From Spironucleus salmonicida (lineage: Eukaryota > Fornicata > Diplomonadida > Hexamitidae): DNA of 64,000 bases. The notes beneath the pieces are model-generated. The model did not search any database. It worked only from the letters and a program-made list of their open reading frames with translations, and was not told where the DNA came from. Below, one piece after another: positions 12,289 to 24,586 of this stretch (within the stretch, counting starts at the first letter, position 1; every line of letters begins with the position of its first letter). A program made the translations under genes and the position numbers. The stretch lies in the NCBI GenBank assembly GCA_000497125.2, contig CM035317.1, forward strand, positions 1,784,001 through 1,848,000, given 5' to 3'.

Positions 12289-12888
12289 TCACTAATTATC
12301 ATTAATTATTTTACCAATTTGCTATGTTAACTTGAGATCGGCTATTTGGGAACATGTATATAATTTCGTGGCTGATAGGTTAGTTATAAACATATAGCTA
12401 CTGCTATCTTATACTTCACTTAAGGTATCTAATCTGTAAATATCTAACTTTAGATTTTCAAAACTTGTTTAATTTTTTTATATACTATTAATATATAATA
12501 ATTTTTATGTTATACTTGTAGTTTTTGCTTTTTATTTAATTATTTTTTTAACATAATCTTCTCCTTATTTGCGTTTCTTAAATGGTACAAGAGATGAGCA
12601 GCTTAAAATATCTGAATTATAAGCATTATCTTTACACAATTTCAAACTAGTTAAAGATTTAGTAACTTTTTCTTGTTTATTTAAATGAGAAGGTTAGATA
12701 TTGGTATCTAGCTTATAGGCATTCAATTATTATATTAAATTTATATTTGATCCTAGTTTTGAATTAGTACTATTTAAATTCGCGTTACTTTTTTCTAGTG
12801 AGCCTTAGCTTGATATTCCCATTTATTGCTGACTTAAATTGTTAATATTGGAACAAATTAATTAAAATATGTAAAATAATTTTATCAT
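12289..12888 (-). CDS. Hypothetical Ser/Asn/Lys-rich protein
   Basis: 199 aa if read from Met at 12,888 (MIKLFYIFQL), whose ATG overlaps the TGA of the upstream gene as ATGA. An internal Met at 12,822 (MGISSQGSLEKS) would give 177 aa and is equally credible, because the first 22 residues are hydrophobic and could simply be readable spacer. The body is hydrophilic and looks disordered at first (Ser/Asn/Lys), then helical (DIYRLDTLSEVQDSSSY). No domain is recognised. The spacer to the next gene downstream is 82 bp. Confidence 0.6.
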
Positions 12889-14414
12889 TGGAAAGGCATA
12901 AATGCAACACTTTTTTTTTAAGTTGGGGCTTTCTATACAGTTAGGTCAGTAAGATCTAATTTACCCTATTTATTCTATACAAATGTACCCGCTCCTACTT
13001 TAACTCCAGTGCTTACTGCACCAGGTGCTTTGAAAGCGTTAAGTTATTTCTACTATGCCTAAATTTTAATAGATTATTACTAAGGCATTTACAATTAATA
13101 TATACCCTATTAAATTCCACTAATTATTTCGATTTGCACTAAAAAATCTTTTATATCTTATTAAATTTCATATATTTCACCACATATGTTTAACTCATAA
13201 CATGGAGTAGTACCAGTTTGAAGTATACCTGAAACAAAATACTCTTTATTAATGTTTACTAAAAGGTGTAAAATTTTAATTTTACACTAAAATCTTCCAC
13301 TTAATATAAAGGCTGAACACACATATTCTGTAAAAGGGTTACCACTAAAAACAACACTAGTTGAAGTCCCAGAATCAATATTTAACTCTTTACAAAAAAC
13401 AAGTACATCAAAAAGAGCATTTAATGCTGTGGTTAGTTCTTGATCTAAATCTTTTCTACATTTAAAGTCAATATTAAGTTTATGTACATACTTAGAATGA
13501 TAACTAGTTAAAAACTACATTTTGTAACCTTTTGGGATCTCTGCATTTTCAACAACACACGCAAGTAGTTCAACTATGTACTTTGTTAAATTCTATATTA
13601 ACAAACTAGGTGAAACATCACAATTAATTATTAAATCCATACACATATCAATATCTCCTCTAGCAGCTAAAGCTTGAGTTAGTTAAGCATAATTAAGTTA
13701 AACCACTGCGCTTGGAGCAATAAAAAGATCTTTTTAGCTGCCACTAACACCTCCACCTTTGCATCGTCCCATATGGCCTTCACAGAGGCAAATTCTAGCC
13801 TTCAAACTGCAATAAAATGCTTTAATCTCTTTCAACGTCCATCTCATACCCTCACTTTTCATATTAATATCTTGAATTGACTTAATTTAATCCTCTAAAA
13901 ATGCTATTTTTCGTACATTAACATCAGCCTCTTCCTATGAATTAAATTGCTTTAGTTACTCAATTTCATCCTTAAAATTCTACATCTTTGCGAACTTTTT
14001 ACCCTCTCCAGAAAAACCCCACTCAGCAAACCCAGAAATTTAGGCAGCAGATAGCGACTTTGCAGCCTAAAAGAAAGCCTTTTTAATACTAAATATAATA
14101 TTATTTTCTAGCGAAGAATTGAGCTGGGAAGCTATTTCAACAGCGGTTAAGAATTATTTCTCGCTTCCTCGAAAGGCAGCACCCGCCGCTCGTGGAAAAT
14201 TTTATAGTGATGCAAAATGTGAAAATGTATGATTAAAAGTTTAAATAGCAGGGGTATGCTCACATTTCGCTGTTAAGTAATCAGATACAACCGTCTGGAA
14301 AGGTCCAAAGGTTATAAAGTAAGCACGATCTAAAAGTGCATATAAACGTGCAAGAATATCTGAAGTTATCTGATTGTGTTTGGTATACAGTTAGTAGATT
14401 TCAACAAATTCCAT
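12885..14414 (-). CDS. Hypothetical Cys-containing coiled-coil protein
   Basis: 509 aa. The N-terminal 180 residues are helical (LARLYALLDRAYFITFGPFQ, then an Ala-rich segment with RAAGAAFRG). A short coiled coil follows (about 170-215), then a compact cysteine/glycine patch CLCEGHMGRCKGGGVSG (about 233-250). The rest is a mixed alpha/beta region with scattered cysteines. The C-terminal 60 residues are Gln-rich then Gly/Val-rich (GAVSTGVKVGAG) and probably disordered. The cysteine patch could bind a metal, but the spacing matches no zinc finger I know. The start at 14,414 (MEFVEIYQ) lies 91 bp from the divergent RRS1 gene, so the two share a promoter region. Function unknown. Confidence 0.75.
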
Positions 14415-14484
14415 GGTCTGTTAGTCTACCGACAACATTTTAAGTGTTAAAATTTTTAAATAAAAATATATAATAATAATATAT

Positions 14485-14505
14485 TTCTTTCCACTTTCCA
14501 TTTTA
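14485..14505 (+). promoter_or_regulatory. Pyrimidine-rich element before RRS1
   Basis: The 20 bases before the ATG are almost all C and T (TTCTTTCCACTTTCC), in sharp contrast with the A/T runs upstream. Similar C/T blocks precede the Drs1-like, UAP56-like, La and ornithine decarboxylase genes. A role as initiator or 5' leader element is inferred. Confidence 0.4.
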
Positions 14506-15075
14506 ATGGAATACGATCTTCATTATTTATCTATCTATAATCCAAGTATTATCAAAGCTGATGTAGAGGAATTAGAATTAATGTAGCTTACATCTAACGC
14601 TTTAGGATTGATGTTTGCAGAACTTTAGAAATGTAAACGTGAATTTTCTTAAGATGGTTATTTAATTGAGTTACCTATGGCTAAACAAATATTACCACGG
14701 GAAAAATCTTTACCTTTACCAGAAAGAACAACTAAATGGGATAAGTTTTCTAAAGAACGTGGTATTCGCAAATTAAAGAAGGATCGTTATGTTGTAGATT
14801 AAGCTACTGGTGAGGAACATCCTCGTTGGGGAAAGGATAGAATTTCTAAAAATTCTATATCCACACCTATTATAGAAGGAAAGAAGGGTGTATCAGATTA
14901 TGCAGGTTGCCCTGATCCGTTTAGTAAATAGAAATAAGATAAAAGGAAAAGAATCGCAGAAAATTCAGAGAGAAGAGACAAAAATGATAAATTTAATAAG
15001 TAACATGCTAAAAAGCATCCTTTATATGAAAAAAAAGAAGAATAGGAAAAGAAAAGAGGTAAGAAAGGTAAGTGA
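14506..15075 (+). CDS. RRS1: Ribosome biogenesis regulatory protein Rrs1
   Basis: 189 aa. The conserved N-terminal half is unmistakable: EYDLHYLS followed by NPS, then NALGLMFAELQKC, the LPREKSLPLPERTTKWDKF block, FSKERGIRKLKKDR and a TGEEHPRWGKDRI segment. The C-terminus is a Lys/Glu/Arg-rich tail typical of nucleolar proteins. Rrs1 works with Rpf2 to bring 5S rRNP into the 60S pre-ribosome. It is shorter than yeast or animal Rrs1, mainly through loss of C-terminal extension. The stop TGA at 15,073-15,075 abuts the stop of the convergent gene at 15,076. It sits near other ribosome-assembly genes (Tsr4-like at 15,790, Drs1-like at 18,827). Confidence 0.92.
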
Positions 15076-15693
15076 TCACTTCTCAAAAAATTTTTTAATG
15101 CCATTATGAATTCCTTAATCATCTTAGATTGAATATTTATTTCTAACTGCTATCAAAATAACTAAAGCCTACTGAATATTGTTAACACCCGTAATTTTTT
15201 TAATCATTTATTAATCAATAGGATCTAATAAAATGTCATTAGTCATTTTTTATTTAACAATGATTTCAACGGCTTCTTTTAATAACATAAATGATGTTTT
15301 CATCCAAGTGTTAATTGTTTCAATACTACTAATAATTTCATTAAGAATATTCATTTTCCCGTTGAGATTGGGATTTATTAAAGAATAAATAGAGCAATTA
15401 AAATGAAAAAATTAGCTGATTTAATCAATTGGATTCATTTCCTATTATATCAGCTTTTCATGATTTTTAATGAAAATTGAAATTCTATTCGCTACCTTTA
15501 TGTCAAAATAAGGATCATATACTAATTAATCAGTTATAATTGATGATATTTGATTAAAATACTGATAATTAGAATATATGACTAAAGGATTTAATTTATA
15601 ACCTGTAATTCCGATAAGTATCTTTATAAATTTAGTGAAGTCATTCTATGAAATCTATCGGACAAAAGTTTAAAAGTTTTATTCAGGATTCAT
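15076..15693 (-). CDS. Hypothetical helical protein, 205 aa
   Basis: Runs from Met at 15,693 (MNPEQNFQTFVRQI) to a TGA that abuts the RRS1 stop tail-to-tail (TGATCA). The protein is almost wholly alpha-helical in appearance, with hydrophobic heptad-like spacing, Gln-rich linkers and no charged low-complexity tracts. Two Met-Asn-Pro segments occur. No known family is evident; a HEAT-like helical scaffold is possible. The divergent neighbour is the PDCD2-like gene at 15,790, 96 bp away. Confidence 0.65.
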
Positions 15694-15789
15694 TATTTTA
15701 AATTGATCTTATGTATTATATATAAAATTATTCAAAACTAACAGTAATCACATATATTTATATATAATTTTACTAGTTTCACTTTTCAA

Positions 15790-16704
15790 ATGTCATTTAG
15801 AGTTGGATACTACGGTGATGTACTTTAGCTAGATGATTAGGATATTATGTTCTCATAATTAGGTGGATATATGTGCTAAGCACCAAAAACTAAATTAGAT
15901 CTGCATTGTTAAATTTGCAATAAACCTTTGGAACATATTTTTTAGTTTGTTTCTTCGAAGTCAGATATATTGGTCCATAAGGTAGTGTATGTACTTCTAT
16001 GTGATTCAGATCATTATCATGAGAGTGTCAAAGTTTTAGTCTGGCGAGGCCAATTACCAACATAAGAAGCGAAAGATGAATAGTAAAAAATAGAGACAAC
16101 AAGTAACGTAGAGGAAATTGATTTATTAACACTTGTTTCTGATTTAAGTTCAGCTCATTTAGTAGATTAGTATAAGATTAAAGAGCATAACCCAAGAATT
16201 TATAGTTAAAAAAGAAAATCTAGATTATGCCCTGCTTATGATATTTACACAGAAGAAGCAGAAGATTTCTTAGAAAACTTAACAGAAAAAGCAGGTAACC
16301 TTATAGATAATTTTAATTAGATATATAAAAATGCAATTTATGTTGTTTCAGATACCACTTTATGTGAGTAAACATGTAAGCAAAAAATGAAAAAGGGAGA
16401 ATTTTCTCAAGTTGCGTGGGTGGATTTAGAATATTCCGATTCAGATGAAAATTAAATAATGCCTAATATAGAAATAAATTTAGACCCTTGTTAATGTTAA
16501 TATTGTGTCAAGTTTAATGAAAATTATTAACATGAATTTGATTTGTTTTCTGGCGCTATTTGGCCATTAAAACTCCAGTATGCAGAGTTTAAAGCTTTAT
16601 TTATATTTAGTAATGCAAACACATAATTAGGTTGGGCCGAGGGTGTTTGTTTAATTTTAAAGGATGAAGATGATGTTTAACAACTTAAATTACATAAAAA
16701 ATGA
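15790..16704 (+). CDS. PDCD2/Tsr4-like protein
   Basis: 304 aa. The N-terminal domain carries the family's pattern: GGYMCQAP, then CQICNKPLEHIFQF with paired cysteines, then the YVLLCDSDHYHESVKVLVWRGQLP end of the first PDCD2 subdomain. The C-terminal half has a second set, CQCQYCVKF, followed by FDLFSGAIWPLKLQY. PDCD2/Tsr4 proteins are dedicated chaperones of ribosomal protein uS5 (Rps2) in 40S assembly. Some of the canonical MYND-like cysteines and the usual WADWG-type motif near the end are reduced, so it is a divergent member. The acidic middle (residues 95-130) is probably disordered. The start follows a short C/T-rich leader. Confidence 0.75.
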
Positions 16705-16714
16705 TTAATTATCA

Positions 16715-18079
16715 TCACTCTTAAAAAGGGCAAAAATTAAGAAATTCGTCTAATTTTAGTGGTTAGTCATTTTTAACATTGAATACTTAAAATATAATTC
16801 TTTCAATACTTTTATATTTTAATACTTACATTTTTTAATATGGAGTGTATAGATTGTTATCTTATTCTTAGTATTCTACAATAGGTTGAAATCCTTATAT
16901 TTCTTTATTAATAAAAATAGTATCCTCTTAAATTGGGGTGTCGCAAAGAGACGTGAGCCCATTTCTTGCTGGTCTCAGTTTCCAACGATTTTCATTATTA
17001 ATTGCCTCAACTATACCCTTTAATTCTATTTACTCTTTTCTAAAACCATCTAGCTAATTTTATAATAATTCTAACCTTTCTTGTTAATATAATCTCGTTT
17101 GTTCAATATTAAACAATGATTGTTATACATGTTCTTTAATATACAACGTGATTTCTGATAATTTTGTAATATTAGATGAAAGTGCAGCGAATTTAGAATC
17201 AGTAATAGCTTTTAGATAATCTTACTATTTTAATTTTTATTCAATACAAGGCGTAAATATTGAAAAATTATCTATTTGTAAATTTGATGACTAATAAAAT
17301 CCTTTCAGTTCTTAATAAACTTATTAAAAATCAAAATATTATTAGCATGATTTAATTTAAGTAAAGCTCTAAATTTTAATGTCAATTAAATTATTAAGCT
17401 TTAAAAATATTTATTCTGCCCGTTTTTGAAAATTCTAAGAGTCTTTATCACAAAGCTTTTAAAATCTTTGTTCATCTTAGATTATTTGTTGTTCTTATGA
17501 ATATATTTATCCTAATTTTTCTTAATATAATTATTTAATATACAAAGCCTCTTTTTAAATATTCTCCATTTACTATTTTTTCTTTTGTACTTAATCTTTA
17601 AATTAATCTCTTCGTATTTATTCTTAGCTAACTAGTTACTACAATTCGTCTGCTTATGGATTAATTTTATAATACTACATCTAAATTGAATAAATTTAAT
17701 CCTCATTGACCAAAGATTTATGTTCATTTTATGATAGAATCGTCTAGTTTATATATTACTTAGATTAAAACTACTATGATAATGTAGTTACAGCGTTTTA
17801 TTTATCAGATTTTTTTTAGGAACTATCTACTAAATTCACAGTTTTAAGTTCTGATTCTTTCTCTAATTTTAAAAGCTTTGTCTTCAATAATTAATGATCT
17901 TACTGGTGTTTTTATATTTAGAGATTACATTAATCTATAATATATGCAGACTAAAGTGCAACTTCATTTTCTTATACATATTTATTTTATAAGAAAAGTT
18001 TGTATATATTAGATAATAGATGTTATATTAATAGCAAAAATTGACGCTAATAAAATTTAATATAAAACTATGATTACAT
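16715..18079 (-). CDS. Coiled-coil protein, 454 aa
   Basis: Starts at 18,079 (MQSQFYIKF) and ends 10 bp from the PDCD2-like gene's stop. Nearly the whole of residues 60-360 is a Gln/Lys/Glu-rich coiled coil (for example QEQIRRDQFKDQVQKKKQQ and QEQQIIQDEQRF). The C-terminal 90 residues are a different, more globular region beginning NENRWKLRPARNGLTSLCDTP and ending DEFLNFCPFQE. It could be a centrosomal, basal-body or cytoskeletal linker, but the evidence is only its shape. Its neighbour on the far side is the Drs1-like helicase. Confidence 0.75.
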
Positions 18080-18090
18080 TAATAAACATA

Positions 18091-18371
18091 ATGGAATATT
18101 AGTAACGTCAGAAATATGTTTTAAGAATGTTTAATGAAAAAATTTTTAAAAAGAATTTATTTAGTATAGATCATTTTCCCAGATAATAGGTATAATTTAG
18201 CTACTAGAAATTAGTTATGATTATAGTATAAATTTTTATAGAAACTTTGGTATGAAAAATGATTACTTAGCAAAGATAAGTTAATAGATGATTGTTGAAA
18301 ACATATCTTTAGGATATAGATTATAAGCTAGCACAATAATATTTTTAAAATTTGTCTATTAATCAGACTGA
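18091..18371 (+). CDS. Tentative small intron-split gene
   Basis: Codons 18,091-18,249 give a 53-residue helical peptide starting MEYQQRQK and ending VQIFIETL, closed by a TGA at 18,253. If the 38-nt segment 18,250-18,287 (GTATGA...TTAATAG) were spliced out, the frame would continue in phase to TGA at 18,369-18,371, giving about 80 aa (second part MIVENISLGYRLQ). Both pieces look helical. Short open frames are expected by chance here, so this is a weak candidate, kept because it would be the only intron seen in the window. Confidence 0.2.
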
Positions 18372-18800
18372 TTAATCTATTAACTATTACCCTCACGAAT
18401 AATCAATTAATTGATTATCTCTTACGTATAATATGAAATAAACTTCTTATTTTAAACTAAATATTATATTTACTATGTTAAGGATAAAATAGAATTATAT
18501 TTCTTCTAAAATGTTGGTATTTAAATATTATTACTGTTTGTTTACAAAATTCTAAAGTGATTACATTATTTTTTGCAATTTAGGATCAGAGTTTTATCAA
18601 AAATTTAAGACATTTTATTTTGATACGGTTAAATATTTCGATTTATTATAAATTATGGTACAAAAGGTTAACTCATATTCAGTTATTATTTTTGGTCTTT
18701 CATTATAATGACAAGGGAATGATATGAAGTATATTATTATATAGTATAATAGTTATAATTATAGTTTTATTAGTCGATTAATTATTATGTTATATTTGTT

Positions 18801-18826
18801 TTTCATTTTATCTTCCGCTCCTTAAT
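18801..18826 (+). promoter_or_regulatory. Pyrimidine-rich leader of the Drs1-like gene
   Basis: TTCCGCTCCTT precedes the ATG by a few bases. The ornithine decarboxylase gene at 30,793 has TTCCGCTTCTT in the same place, differing at one base. The shared element before unrelated genes suggests a transcription or translation initiator; this is inferred from position alone. Confidence 0.4.
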
Positions 18827-20485
18827 ATGTCCTGGAAATAATTCAAGCTATCTCAATAATTATTAACAAATATTATTTCATTAGGTTGGGAAACTCCTAC
18901 TTAAGTATAATTTTAGTCAATACCTTTAGCACTAACCTCTAGAGATATTTTAGTATCTTCACATACTGGCACAGGGAAAACAGGATCATTTCTTATTCCA
19001 TTAATTTAACGTATTTCTCTATAAACTCAGTAGCGTAGAACTTAAGTTTTAATTTTATCTCCAACCAGAGAACTGGCGGAATAAACATTTAAGGTTGCCT
19101 AGTTATTGGGGGATAAAATATCAACGGTGGCCCTTATTACATCTTCAGGTCCAGTTAGAGCCTAAGAGATTGTATTATCATCTTGTCCATAAATAGTTAT
19201 TGCTACACCTGGAAGGCTTATTGACCATATTATGAATTCTCTTTTTATGGTTAACGATATTGAAGTATTGGTATTAGATGAATGTGATAAAATGCTTGAG
19301 CTGGGATTCTATAAAGAGTTATTGGAAATTATTAAAAATTTACCAGAAAAAAGGTAAACACTATTATTTTCAGCAACAGCTTAAGCGGTTAGTAAAATTG
19401 CAGGGGAGGCATTGAATAAACCAATGTTAATATAAGTGGATCCAGTGAAAAGTATTGGAAAAAATATTGATCAGTAATTTATAATATTGAATAATTTTAT
19501 GGGTTTACTCGATAGTACGTTAAAATTTCATGGTATCGGCGAGAAGTATATTTTAAAATGTTGCATTATTCACTAATTGTTAGAAAAAAGCTTATCTGGA
19601 TAAAAAGTTATTATATTCTGTAATTATAAGAGTTCAGTAAAGCTCTTACATTATTTTTTAGAAAAATTAGGTTCTAGAACAATTATGTTTAGTGGTGAAA
19701 TGGGTTAATAATAACGCACCGAAACTATTAATGATTTTAATGAAGATTTTACTCCAATTATCAGTACAGACTTATTGAGTAGAGGAATTGATATTAAGTA
19801 GGTGGATACAGTTATATAGTTTGAAATAGGCGCGCCAGATTCTTATATTCATCGTGCGGGAAGAACGGGAAGAGCTAGTTTAGATGGAGTAGCTATTAGT
19901 ATAGGATATTAGAAAGAAGTTTAAATTCTCACTTAATAGTTAAGTAAAATGAAATTTAATGAAAGAGTTATTGATATGATAGCATTTTCAAAAATATTGT
20001 CAAATATTGACACTAACTTCTTAGAAGAAATAAACATCTCAATTAAAGAAGAGGAGATAGTGAAATAAGAAAAAGAAATTCAAAGATAAATAGAAAAAAC
20101 TAGTAATATTGATAAATATTCTACAGAAATTTTATCATCAGAAAAGAGAAAATGGATGTTAGACACTAAAGAGAAACACATTTTACAATAGTTAAAAGAT
20201 TAAGTTAAATAAGGATCAATAAAGGAAAAAGACGCAAAATAAATTATATAAAATAAAGGCTTAAAGGAGTAGTAACGTAAACTTAAAAATATTGCCGTAG
20301 CCTAGAAGCGAGCATCTAAAAACATTGCTAGTAGATTACCAGAAGACCTTAAATCAAAAATTAAAAAATAGAAAATGGAATAAAGGAATTATAAAGGTAA
20401 TAATGGTGCATTTAATAGAAATGAAGTAGTGAAAGGAACAAGTTTGGTTGAAACAGGGAAAAAAAGTAAGAAAAATGGAAAGTGA
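18827..20485 (+). CDS. DEAD-box RNA helicase, Drs1/DDX27-like
   Basis: 552 aa. RecA domain 1 shows the Q motif region (GWETPTQVQ), motif [26 protein letters not shown], motif II as DECD ([10 protein letters not shown]) and motif III SAT. RecA domain 2 shows [11 protein letters not shown] and motif [12 protein letters not shown] Lys/Gln-rich C-terminal tail of about 150 residues with [15 protein letters not shown] resembles Drs1/DDX27, which acts in 60S rRNA processing in the nucleolus. The assignment to Drs1 rather than a related nucleolar helicase rests on the tail and on IDHIMNS after motif Ib, so it is tentative. The DECD form of motif II is more typical of the UAP56 group. An insertion of about 25 residues separates the two RecA domains. 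The gene ends 2 bp from the convergent LRR-IQ gene. Confidence 0.85.
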
Positions 20486-20487
20486 AC

Positions 20488-23400
20488 TCATTATTATTTC
20501 TTCAACATGTTTTATAACCCTCTACAATATGTGAGAGAACTCAATGCATTATTTCGTATATTTAATTTCTTTTTAGACTAAATAGCCTCAAGCTTTCTTT
20601 TTTCTGCTAATAAGGATATTTCTTGCTGCTCTTAACGCATTTTTTCTTACCTCTCCTATTACTTTTTAATCATATTATGTTAAAATTCAATACAATCTAA
20701 TTTCTTCCTATCAGCTACTTGACTTGTAGTTGTTCTCACCCCATCTTCTAATTATCTTTTTAGAACTTGTGTTTTGAAGTATTGTTACTCTTTTAAAGAT
20801 ATTGGACTGGTTATTGATCTTTAGGATTGTGATAGATCTGGGAGAATTATATTTTTTTATTCTTCTTAGGTAATCCCTATATTACTTTTAATAATAGGAC
20901 GTTAAAATTCATTTATAACGAATTTTGGAGCCATGATAACCCTACTACTTAACTGATTGCTCCTAATTTTATCTTAAAGTGAGCCATCTTGAACTTCCTA
21001 TTAAATAATTTGTTCTAATTCTAATAATAATTTTTTAGGCTTCTGTATCATTTCTAATTATTTTTATAGGTTAATTTAAGTAAGCTCATGCACAGCTTAC
21101 ATTTTTTATTTATTTTAGTTCATAAGTATATCTCGCTTAGCTTCCTTTGCAGCCAGTAGAAGACAGTGATGATATCTAACTTCTGTTGCACTTAAAATCT
21201 TAGACTGTGTTATTAACATTTTAGGAGGAACAACTCTAATAGGAATTGTAGAAATTTATATGTTACTAGTAATTTTACTGTAAATAGTAGGAATAATAAC
21301 CGCCTGTGTTATTTATTAAGCACATTTAATTAAATTTATTGCCGCTAACTCCCGTTAAGCTGCCAAAAGCTGTCCTTCTTTTACCTAACTTTGCTCATCA
21401 AACAGCATATTTATTTTTTTTAATAGTGTAGTATTTTTAGGCATTTATCTATACTATTTTCTTGCATGATATGCCCTAATATGCTTTTATATGGTTATAG
21501 TGGAAAGCATTGCATTTAAAGTGAAAAAAGAATTAGTGACACCAGGATTAGTAATGAAAATCCATTTTCTGGCAATAAATGAAAATGTGTCAAACATTAA
21601 ATTCTTCGGGTCACAAAATAATAATTCCAAAATCAATGCTTTAAAAGCTATATCAGATTAATGTATATGTTAATTAGCTGGCAGTCTAATAATTTTCAGA
21701 CCTTATACATATCTTTACGCCAAATCTTAGAGTTAACGTGGCACCAGATTCAAATCGAAGTCTATAATTTCAACATTACTTAAAATATTTTCAACAATAG
21801 ACTTATAGTTCAATGGACTAGTAATTACTTCTAGCTTAAAAAGATCTAAAAGTCTATCAGTTTCAACACTTCCACCCCCACCATTTCTTAAAGCACACAT
21901 AGATTTAATAGCATCTAAGTCTAAAAACATGTTTTGTTGGTTCTATATTTCAGACGAAATTTACGCACCAAAAAATTCAAATTATTGCTATTCAATATCC
22001 GGTAAATGCCTGACCCATGAGAATAGAGCTTTTGAAGTCAAAGGACTTGACCCTAAAAAATCAGATTTTAATTAAACAAATCCTTCGTTTTCGCGGTTTG
22101 CAGTACCAAACAGTTATCCAGTAAATGCTGAAAATAGATTAGAAACCTTAATTGGTAATGAAGCAAACTATCTAAAAATAGAATTGGTTTGAAGATGGAC
22201 ATTCATGGCTTAAAGATCTACATTTTAGTCTTTAAATATTTAGTTTGCAAATTGTTACGAAATTGGATATGAGTAATTCACATGAATTGCCTGCAACCAG
22301 TGTGCTGGATTTGGGTTAGTTCTCAGTTTGTTTAAAGTTTCTTCGTGGATAAAGAAAAATTAGTTCTATAAGGCAGATGTAAAAGAATCACGCATTCTAT
22401 TCAAAATTAGTGATTTTATTCTTCCTAAAACTCCTCTAAAACATCTTTAAATAAGTTTGGCAGCACGCTAAAGCAATAAAAGCTAATGAACTCTGATACT
22501 ATCTTTATTTAAAAGCTAAGCAAACTTAGTTGTTTATATTTTATTGGATTAATGCATTCTAAAGCATTTTTAAATTATAACTGCTGAACTAACGGATCTG
22601 ACAAATAAAGGCTCTAAGATAATAAGTTTTGATCTCTAATCTTACTTACCAAGCAGAGATATAGGTATGACATGATTTTCGAATAACATAGAAATTTGAT
22701 TTTTTGGACCTGCTGCAAGAAGTTTATTGAATATGAATGAACCATATTATAGCGCATCCTTATGCTTTTATGACCACTTAATATTTTAAAATTCTTACAA
22801 AATATACTTTAATAGACATACAACATCTTTTTGCTTGAAACTGACTAAAAAGAAATATGGCTAATCTGAATATTCAGATGCTTAATGCTGCGCAAGCTCA
22901 GAAGATTTAGTCATATCTAATTAAAAAAGCATTTTTTTAGTTTTCTGGTAGATCGAATTTTTTAACTTATTTGTTGTTGATTTTAGTGCTTTGATAAGTG
23001 TTTTATGTTAAATAAACTCCTCAATATTATAATCTTGAGTAAGTTACTTAGAGATTGTATTATTAATACTTTCTGGATTAATATATTTTATACAATAATC
23101 TTTATTTAAATTAACTTCATCTTACAGAATCTTGTAATTAAATAGTTTGTATTTTGTATAGCTAAATTCAAAATTAACATTTTTGTAGTTCTATATATCC
23201 GACGAAGAATGTTAAGATAAACTGGATGATATTTCGTCTTTTAAAAAATCGCAAATTTGTTAAAAAAAATTAAACGATGATTTTTCGTCATCATATGTTT
23301 TTGCTACGAAAAGATGCAAGGAATATGGTTCGTTGTAAAAGTCATCCACTATTTTTTAGAAATTTGTGTTAGTTCTAACTAATTTCCGTTTTCTTAATGC

Positions 23401-24483
23401 CTAGATAATTATATTTCTAGACATAATTTAGTGGAGTTTAAATAACTAGTCAAACTCATATTGCCTTACTATTTTTCTTTCCCTTAGGAAGCGAAGAATT
23501 ATTTGTAATGCATAATGCTTCGCTTATACTCGTAGTTTTATTTGATTATTATATAATATAAAAGCATAGGAAGCACGCAACTCTCTTTAAATAACTGTGA
23601 TAGATGGTAGCTATTATTTATCAAATGTTTTCAGTCGTTTTCTAGCAAAGTACCCTCTAGAACATTTTTATATCATAGTAATAGGACAATTTTTAAAATC
23701 TTTATTTATCTAGAGAGCATCTTATAAAGATGAAAATAGATTAAAATTTTCCAAACAAAATAAATCATGATAGTCTTTAAGATCAGGATTAATCATTTCA
23801 CATTTTTTTAACTATGAATTAAATTTATCGACAATTTACTAAATATGTTAGGACTTGTATTATTACTTAAAAAGATCTGGTTAAGATGTGACAAAATGTT
23901 CAAATTTTGATCTACTAACAAAATATTTCGAATTTCCAATTTAATCCGAGTATGATAGCCTCATATTATCTAATACTTGTAAGTTAGGAAATATATCAAC
24001 AATAGTTGTGAAATAATTATTTTACTATGCTATAGGATTCAAAAATAATGTTAACACAATGAGTTGCTATAAGTCCTTTATAATATTTATATCTTAAAGA
24101 TTTGTTATATTATTTCCGTTAAGATATAGAAACCGCAAGTCAACTAATTTTTCCCAAAAACTACGAAATCCTAAGCTTGTTAATTAATTATTTTAAAGAT
24201 CTAATTTTATTAATTTAGGAAACACATTAATTTTACCTATAGACTTAATTTAATTATTAGACAAAAACAAATATTGCAATTATTTGCACTTACCTACTGT
24301 AGATAAGAACTCTTATAATCCGCAGCCACTTCCATTTATAGAGGAAACGTTCACTAATCTATCATCTAAAGTGCCATATGGATTTTTGAAGAGCGATAAA
24401 TATAATATAAATTCATCTTTTGTAACGCCTCCTGGTTATATTAGATCGGAGTGACGAGATAAAAATTCTATACTGATTTCCAT
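20488..24483 (-). CDS. Leucine-rich-repeat and IQ-motif protein
   Basis: 1,331 aa. Leucine-rich repeats occupy about residues 65-190 (LQYLFLSNNQIKSIG, LIKLDLQNNQLTSL, LRFLYLNGNNITNL), ending in a cap PNLQVLDNMRL. IQ calmodulin-binding motifs follow near 270 (IQKCSRGYFARKRL) and 295 (VIQRELRASYAF), with another basic IQ-like stretch (IIIQALRKRKLVR) further on and a clear one near residue 994 (TIQKHIRAYHARKQYR). The last 330 residues are helical and Gln/Lys-rich. LRR-IQ architecture is found in axonemal, basal-body and centriolar proteins of flagellates (LRRIQ, CEP97-like), so a calmodulin-binding cytoskeletal scaffold is likely. The start at 24,483 is the first Met, 103 bp from the divergent coiled-coil gene. 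I saw no internal stop across 4 kb. Confidence 0.85.
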
Positions 24484-24586
24484 GATTTTGCAATTACTTT
24501 TTAATATAAAAATATATAATTATTAATGTAGGTAATAAATATTGATGTAATATTTAAATATATATTCAGTAAATATAAATTCCGAA

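Larger units (their letters stand above)
18080..18826. other. Spacer between coiled-coil gene and Drs1-like gene
   Basis: About 750 bp of AT-rich sequence between two divergent genes. It contains a small plus-strand frame (18,091-18,255, 54 codons) that could join, through a 38-nt GT...AG segment, to a further 28 codons; see the separate low-confidence entry. No RNA gene is recognisable. Confidence 0.5.
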
